38,767 bases of DNA, taken from contig CAIWTU010000152.1 in the NCBI GenBank assembly GCA_903915655.1, positions 1-38,767 on the forward strand, given 5' to 3'. Source of the DNA: an uncultured Geobacter sp. GTDB lineage: Bacteria; Desulfobacterota; Desulfuromonadia; Geobacterales; Geobacteraceae. Below the pieces are notes generated by a model. The model did no database searches and had not been told where the DNA came from. It saw only the letters and a list, made by a program, of their open reading frames with translations. This document shows positions 35,070 through 38,767 of this stretch, one piece after another. The stretch's first letter is position 1. Each line of letters opens with the position of its first letter. The translations under genes and the position numbers were made by a program.

Positions 35070-35663
35070 ATGAGAGTTACGTTTGTTTGCTTGATGGCCA
35101 GTCTGTTGCTGGCAGGGTCTGTTGCAGCTAAAGAGACAGAAACAGCGAAAGATACGTTTTCCGTTATTCACTCCAGGAAGAGCGTCAAGTCCTTTACAGG
35201 AGCGACTGTCAGCATAGAAGCTCTGGACAAAATCGTACGGGCAGGAATGGCAGCACCAACGGCGGTCAACAAACAGCCCTGGTCGTTTGTGGTGGTAACC
35301 GACAGGCAGAAAATTGATGCCCTGGCTGCCGGGTTGTCGAATGCACGGGGTATAAACAAGGCAGGTGCTGTCATTATTGTCTGCGCAGAACCGGAAAAAG
35401 CCAACCTGCAGAGCAAGGACTTTGCCATTATTGACGCCTCGCTTGCAAGTGAAAACATTTTGTTGGCCACAGAGGCTTTAGGGCTTGGCGGTCATTGGAC
35501 AGCTTCATATCCGTATGAAGACAAGATGAAGCACGTGCGTACTGTGCTGGGGATACCAGCTAATATTATCCCGCTGAACATCATTTTGGTCGGTGTACCA
35601 ACCGGGGAAGATAAACCGAAGGACAAATACCAAAAAGATAAAATCCACTGGGAGAAATGGTAA
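35070..35663 (+). CDS. Nitroreductase-family flavoprotein with a Sec signal peptide
   Basis: The 197-aa protein begins with a signal peptide (hydrophobic 5-16, cleavage likely after Ala20 in SVAA). The mature domain has the FMN-phosphate motif HSRKSVKSF (34-42), the APTAVNKQPWSFVVV segment that is typical of nitroreductases, and a C-terminal IHWEKW. The family reduces nitro compounds, quinones or flavins with NAD(P)H using FMN. Export through Sec without a twin-Arg signal is unusual for such an enzyme, since FMN and NAD(P)H are cytoplasmic. AAAGGAG lies 9 bases before the ATG. Confidence 0.83.
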   Translation: MRVTFVCLMASLLLAGSVAAKETETAKDTFSVIHSRKSVKSFTGATVSIEALDKIVRAGMAAPTAVNKQPWSFVVVTDRQKIDALAAGLSNARGINKAGAVIIVCAEPEKANLQSKDFAIIDASLASENILLATEALGLGGHWTASYPYEDKMKHVRTVLGIPANIIPLNIILVGVPTGEDKPKDKYQKDKIHWEKW

Positions 35664-35685
35664 CCGCTATGGGAGTGGTCAGCAT

Positions 35686-36173
35686 GTGAACTTGCTGCTG
35701 ATTTCAGCAAACACTGAAACAATCAACATGATCCCGCTGCAACTCGGGTTAAACTGCGTTGCCGTTGCTCCCCGCAATGCCGGACATGACCTGCATCTGC
35801 TCGATCTGATGGGTGGTGGTGATCACCAAAAACTCATTCGGAATCCGATCCAGCAATCAAGACCTGCCCTGATCGGAGTTTCTGTCAGGAAGGTCGATAA
35901 CCAGCATATGGCAGAGACAAGATTCCTCCTTGAACCGGTACAGAACACCATTGCCAAATGCCGTGCCTTCTCCAAAGCCGTTATCGCCATAGGTGGCGCA
36001 GGTTTCAGCATTTTCCCGCAGGCGGTGCTCCGTTACCTGCAGGTCGATATGGTATAATTGCCGAAGGAGATGATCTGCTCCTTCCCAGATTTTACCTTGC
36101 CACGGGGGTTGCAGGGTGGCTTGATTCAACCATACGCACGTGGATGGCCGAAAGGCCTTTCTGTACCATGTAA
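35686..36173 (+). pseudogene. Remnant of a B12-binding radical SAM protein (internal deletion and frameshift)
   Basis: From a GTG at 35686 (GGGAG upstream) about 123 residues form a cobalamin-binding domain: VNLLLISANTETINMIPL, then GHDLHLLDLM, RPALIGVSVRK and GGAGFSIFPQA. This is the usual N-terminus of B12-dependent radical SAM proteins. The frame stops at 36055-36057. In the next frame, from 36059, a segment with PRFYLATGVAGWL and MAERPF reads like the extreme C-terminus of the same family. The whole CxxxCxxC radical SAM core is missing, so the gene has lost its middle and cannot be functional as such. Confidence 0.65.
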
Positions 36174-36215
36174 CTACTGAATTGAATGGTATTAATGACT
36201 GTAAGAGGTGATGCG

Positions 36216-37238
36216 ATGAAATATGTACAACTCGGCAAGACAGCACTGACGGTTTCAGAATGCGGATTCGGGTGCATTCCCATTATCCGTTTATCTAAAG
36301 AAGAAACAGGAGAGGTTCTCCGACATGCTTTCGAGCGAGGAATCACCTATTTCGATACAGCAAACGCCTATCGCGACAGCGAAGAGAAAATCGGGATGGC
36401 GTTTAACGGCATACGTGACAAAGTGGTCATTGCCACGAAGAGTCTGAAGCGTAATGCGGAAGGCATTACAGAACAAATGGAAAACAGCCTGCGGATGTTG
36501 CGGACAGATTATATCGACCTGTACCAATTTCATCAGATTGCCCAGGAAAAGGATTGGCAAGAAGTGACCGGTGCATCCGGTGCGCTAGAGGCGGTCATGA
36601 AGGCCAAGTCTGCTGGAAAAGTCAGGCACATCGGCGTGACCTCTCACAATCTGCAGATGGCCCTCAAAATGGTGCGCAGCGGCCTTTTCGATACAATTCA
36701 GTTCCCCTTCAACCTGATCGAGGAGGGGGCAAAGGACGAACTGATCGGCGCTGCGCATGAAGCAGGAATGGGCTTTATCTGCATGAAGCCGTTCGGGGGT
36801 GGGGTTATCAACAATGCCGCGGTTGCGTTCAAGTATCTGCGGGACAATGCCGGAGTAATACCGATTCCCGGCTTCGAGTCATCTGAACAGGTGGATGAGA
36901 TCATTTCATTCTATGCACAACCAAATGAAATCACCGACCGGGACCGAGAGATCATGGGTGATTATCGGAATGAGTTGGGCAAGAGATTCTGCCGACGCTG
37001 CGAGTATTGCCAGCCTTGCCCCCAAGGAGTAATGATCACACCGGCCATGGGCTACCCGATTGTCGCTGCCAGGATGTCCCCGTCGGTTGCCGTTGAATTC
37101 TGCAAGATACCGATGGAGAGCGTGCTGCTCTGCACCGACTGCGGTACATGCCTGGCGCGTTGCCCGTATGAATTGAAAATTCCTGATATTCTCAAAGCTA
37201 ATTACGCTCTATATGAAAAGCATCTGAAGGGTAAATAA
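36216..37238 (+). CDS. Aldo/keto reductase with C-terminal 4Fe-4S ferredoxin-like motifs
   Basis: The 340-aa protein has a TIM-barrel AKR domain with the tetrad Asp47, Tyr52 (FDTANAY), Lys75 (VIATK) and His106 (YQFHQ). It is followed by two Cys motifs, CxxCxxCxxCP at 259-269 and CxxCxxCxxxCP at 306-317. These suggest one or two iron-sulfur clusters that could pass electrons to the barrel. Such fusions are common in anaerobes. The substrate is unknown. The ATG at 36216 follows AAGAGGTG. An ATG 30 bases upstream precedes that site and is rejected. Confidence 0.87.
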   Translation: MKYVQLGKTALTVSECGFGCIPIIRLSKEETGEVLRHAFERGITYFDTANAYRDSEEKIGMAFNGIRDKVVIATKSLKRNAEGITEQMENSLRMLRTDYIDLYQFHQIAQEKDWQEVTGASGALEAVMKAKSAGKVRHIGVTSHNLQMALKMVRSGLFDTIQFPFNLIEEGAKDELIGAAHEAGMGFICMKPFGGGVINNAAVAFKYLRDNAGVIPIPGFESSEQVDEIISFYAQPNEITDRDREIMGDYRNELGKRFCRRCEYCQPCPQGVMITPAMGYPIVAARMSPSVAVEFCKIPMESVLLCTDCGTCLARCPYELKIPDILKANYALYEKHLKGK

Positions 37239-37370
37239 GCCTGAAAAAGCATGTTAACTGACAAGTCAAAATCAAGCTCTCTTGCAATAATTGAAGCTAA
37301 AAGGCAACGCATTGAACAACCCAAACATCACTGCCAAGCTGCCTTTCCGCTGGAAAGCCCTCCTGAGATT
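37239..37370. other. Short gap between the aldo/keto reductase and the small minus-strand ORF
   Basis: I see no terminator here. A 41-codon plus-strand frame (37251-37376) has no good ribosome-binding site and was not called. Confidence 0.4.
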
Positions 37371-37508
37371 TTATAAGAGTCCATTATTTTCAGAGATGTA
37401 TTCGAGTGTAAATGTTTTATTGTTTATGCTGATACCAAGATAAGGGTTCCACTGCCGGTTGTTGATTTCAATTTCTGTTGTATTGATTAAAGTTTCTAAT
37501 TTTATCAT
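37371..37508 (-). CDS. Small 45-aa protein downstream of SemiSWEET
   Basis: I do not recognise this protein. It reads MIKLETLINTTEIEINNRQW and then a short mixed strand-like region ending in ENNGLL. It has no membrane helix. GAGG lies 7 bases before its ATG, and it starts 26 bases after the SemiSWEET stop on the same strand, which supports a real, cotranscribed gene. It is rich in Asn, Ile and Thr and more AT-rich than the core genes to its left, like the SemiSWEET gene itself. A chance frame of this size is possible. Confidence 0.4.
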   Translation of the reverse strand: MIKLETLINTTEIEINNRQWNPYLGISINNKTFTLEYISENNGLL

Positions 37509-37534
37509 ATTTCAACCTCACTGAAGTTGTTTGT

Positions 37535-37795
37535 TCAACTCCTGTAGATGATCGACAACACTGTAACTGTTCCACATGACAGAAGACTGGCTAACATCCC
37601 GAACAGCAAATACATATCTCCCTGAAAATATCCGTGCAAAATACCTGTGATCTGGAGGATAGAAAATCCTGAAAAGGTGAAGGTCGAAACACCATTGGCA
37701 CTTCGAATCTTGACTATTTTGACCGCTTGAATCACAAATAATGCCGCATTTACTAAAATGCCCATTCCAAATAAATAACCGATTATTTCTTTCAT
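37535..37795 (-). CDS. SemiSWEET / PQ-loop family small membrane transporter
   Basis: The 86-aa protein has three membrane helices (about 5-25, 40-57, 62-83), the single-repeat form of the SWEET/PQ-loop sugar transporters that works as a dimer. The KIVKIRSANGVSTFTFSGF segment and a CGTVT segment in helix 3 are family-like. The Pro of the usual PQ pair is replaced (VIQAV). The substrate is unknown. Its ATG overlaps the stop of the frame upstream (ATGA, 37792-37795), so they were translationally coupled. Confidence 0.78.
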   Translation of the reverse strand: MKEIIGYLFGMGILVNAALFVIQAVKIVKIRSANGVSTFTFSGFSILQITGILHGYFQGDMYLLFGMLASLLSCGTVTVLSIIYRS

Positions 37796-37970
37796 AAAGA
37801 CAGCATTCTCCGGTATATATCCCTAACAGCAACAAGGCAACCACCTGCTGCCAAACAAAAACCAACAACCCCGATTCGTAGCCCAAGTAATTTTCTCGGT
37901 GGTGTTGTGTTTTCTAATTCCTTCGTTTTGGTATTGAATAATGCACCGATGCCGACAGCTATGGCTATAG
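37792..37970 (-). pseudogene. 3' part of a small membrane-protein gene truncated by an IS end
   Basis: The frame encodes about 58 residues with two hydrophobic stretches (AIAVGIGALF and GVVGFCLAAGGCLVAV) and ends in the ATGA overlap with the SemiSWEET gene. Going upstream, it runs into TGGACCCCAAATTCTGGACA, which looks like the end of the neighbouring insertion sequence. The apparent TTG start (37978-37980) lies inside that end. The original 5' part therefore appears lost. I do not recognise the family. Confidence 0.55.
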
Positions 37971-38340
37971 TGGACCCCAAATTCTGGACAATAGTTTAAA
38001 GTGTAGCCTGCGGTAAAAAGGAGCAGGCAATGAGCGAAAAAAGTCGTAAAAGTTTCACTAGTCAGCACAAAGCAAAAGTCGCACTCGAAGCGATCCGAGG
38101 CACCAAGACTTTAAATGAAATCGCCCAAGAATTTGCCGTCCATCCGAACCAAGTTGGGGATTGGAAAAGATTATTTCTGTCACAAGCGCCTGGGATTTTC
38201 GACAGCAAGCGCGGTCCCAAGCCCGATGATCCGTCTGCCAGTCCCGAGCGGCTCTACTCGGAAATCGGGCGGTTGAAGATGGAATTGGACTGGCTTAAAA
38301 AAAGTCCGGGATTGGCCTCTAGATGACCAAAGCACGGCCA
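37971..38340 (+). mobile_element. Partial IS3-type insertion sequence (left end and orfA only)
   Basis: The left end probably begins at TGGACCCC (37971) and orfA follows. orfB, with the DDE catalytic domain, is missing: shortly after the orfA stop the sequence changes to the upstream region of a different transposase. The right boundary near 38340 is approximate, and no right terminal repeat was found. Confidence 0.65.
38030..38326 (+). CDS. IS3-type transposase OrfA (helix-turn-helix protein)
   Basis: The 98-aa protein has the IS3-family OrfA plan. A basic N-terminus and a helix-turn-helix (KVALEAIRGTKTLNEIAQEF) are followed by the HPNQVGDWK segment and a C-terminal leucine-zipper-like region (YSEIGRLKMELDWLKK). 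AAGGAG lies 6 bases before the ATG. Near the end an A7 run followed by G (38297-38304) is the kind of slippery site at which these elements shift by -1 to make OrfAB. Here there is no orfB to join, so the element is defective. Confidence 0.85.
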   Translation: MSEKSRKSFTSQHKAKVALEAIRGTKTLNEIAQEFAVHPNQVGDWKRLFLSQAPGIFDSKRGPKPDDPSASPERLYSEIGRLKMELDWLKKSPGLASR

Positions 38341-38402
38341 AGGGGGACGTCCTTAAGTTATTAAGTTAACAGAATAAATGTATTTGTGTAAATGTTATTC
38401 CA

Positions 38403-38767
38403 TGCCAAGATCAGCAATATTAGATGCTCCCGGTGCCTTGCATCAGATCATGATCCGAGGGATCGAGCGGAGAAAGATATTTAAAGACGATGACGACGGG
38501 AAGATTTTTTGGGACATCTGGAGAAACTTCTTCCTATAACCAAGACATCCTGTTTTGCATGGGCACTTATTCGCAATCATGCTCATTTTCTGTTTCGAAC
38601 CGGCAATGTATCAATCGCCACTCTGATGCGGCGACTCCTTACCGGTTATGCTGTCTATTTCAATCACAGGCATAAACGTAGCGGACAACTCTTTCAAAAT
38701 CGGTACAAATCCATCCTTTGTCAGGAAGATGCATACTTTCCAGGGGTGATGAAAAATTTGAACGCTA
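38403..38767 (+). pseudogene. REP-associated Y1 (IS200-like) transposase, frameshifted, cut by window end
   Basis: The gene starts MPRSAILDAPGALHQIMIRG, the typical N-terminus of RAYT-type transposases, and continues RRKIFKDDDDGK. It then stops early at 38537-38539. Reading in the -1 frame from a T6 run at 38505-38510 restores the protein: GHLEKLLPITKTSCFAWALI, the HUH motif in NHAHFLFRT, LMRRLLTGYAVYFN with the presumed catalytic Tyr, and LFQNRYKSILCQEDAY. The window ends before the C-terminus. This may be a broken gene or one read through slippage at the T6 run. Confidence 0.75.

Noticed and set aside
37251-37376. 41-codon plus-strand frame after the aldo/keto reductase
   Set aside because: No convincing ribosome-binding site and no recognisable sequence. 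It also overlaps the better supported minus-strand small ORF.
38296-38304. A7-G run in orfA as a working programmed frameshift site
   Set aside because: The heptamer type is right for IS3 elements, but orfB is absent here, so no fusion product can be made from this copy.
1-38767. CRISPR arrays, prophage, toxin-antitoxin pairs or defence islands
   Set aside because: No evenly spaced repeats, phage structural genes or defence-type domains were seen on either strand.

Overview
The window is chromosomal DNA of a delta-proteobacterial type, most likely a Geobacter-like member of the Desulfuromonadota. This rests on the gene content and order (clpB, a patatin lipoprotein, ispE, tRNA-Gln, prs, rplY, pth, rpsF-rpsR-DUF2232-rplI, dnaB) and on the style of the repeats. 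It is an inference from memory, not a database match. Base composition is moderately GC-rich, and several genes appear to start at TTG or GTG.

Layout. Bases 1-107 hold the 3' end of a 5S rRNA and its terminator, which also faces the end of the bio operon. A minus-strand block (166-3839) carries bioB, bioD and bioA, covering the last three steps of biotin synthesis (bioA and bioD make dethiobiotin, bioB inserts sulfur), followed upstream by a small metallophosphoesterase. A plus-strand block then runs almost unbroken from 4000 to 33782. It contains sppA, a membrane-bound nucleotide-sugar 4,6-dehydratase, a small cupin, dnaE and accA. Next is an ABC efflux-type cassette (adaptor, ATPase, two FtsX/MacB-type permeases, and an unrecognised membrane protein). 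Then come an M29-type aminopeptidase, clpB, a patatin-like lipoprotein, and a CoA-acylating aldehyde dehydrogenase behind a long structured leader. The block continues with ispE, tRNA-Gln(TTG), prs, rplY, pth, rpsF, rpsR, a DUF2232 membrane protein, rplI, dnaB, an LpxA-type acyltransferase, and a 437-residue protein that may be an enoyl-ACP-reductase-like enzyme.

From about 33.8 kb the window becomes accessory and partly decayed. It holds a minus-strand TauE/SafE permease, then a paired REP-like palindrome with a remnant of a REP-associated (IS200-like, Y1) transposase. These are followed by an exported nitroreductase, a pseudogene of a B12-binding radical SAM protein reduced to its two ends, and an aldo/keto reductase with a C-terminal pair of 4Fe-4S motifs. 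Next is a minus-strand SemiSWEET mini-operon with a 45-residue small ORF, cut at its upstream end by an IS3-type element of which only orfA remains. The window ends in a second Y1 transposase gene that is frameshifted at a T6 run.

I found no CRISPR array, prophage or obvious defence system. The most interesting items are the intergenic inverted-repeat element found directly after stop codons (copies after dnaE and after the M29 peptidase, perhaps a third after the patatin gene), the stand-alone lpxA-like plus reductase-like pair, the leader of the aldehyde dehydrogenase, the two-permease export cassette with its unknown partner, and the layered mobile-element debris at the right end.
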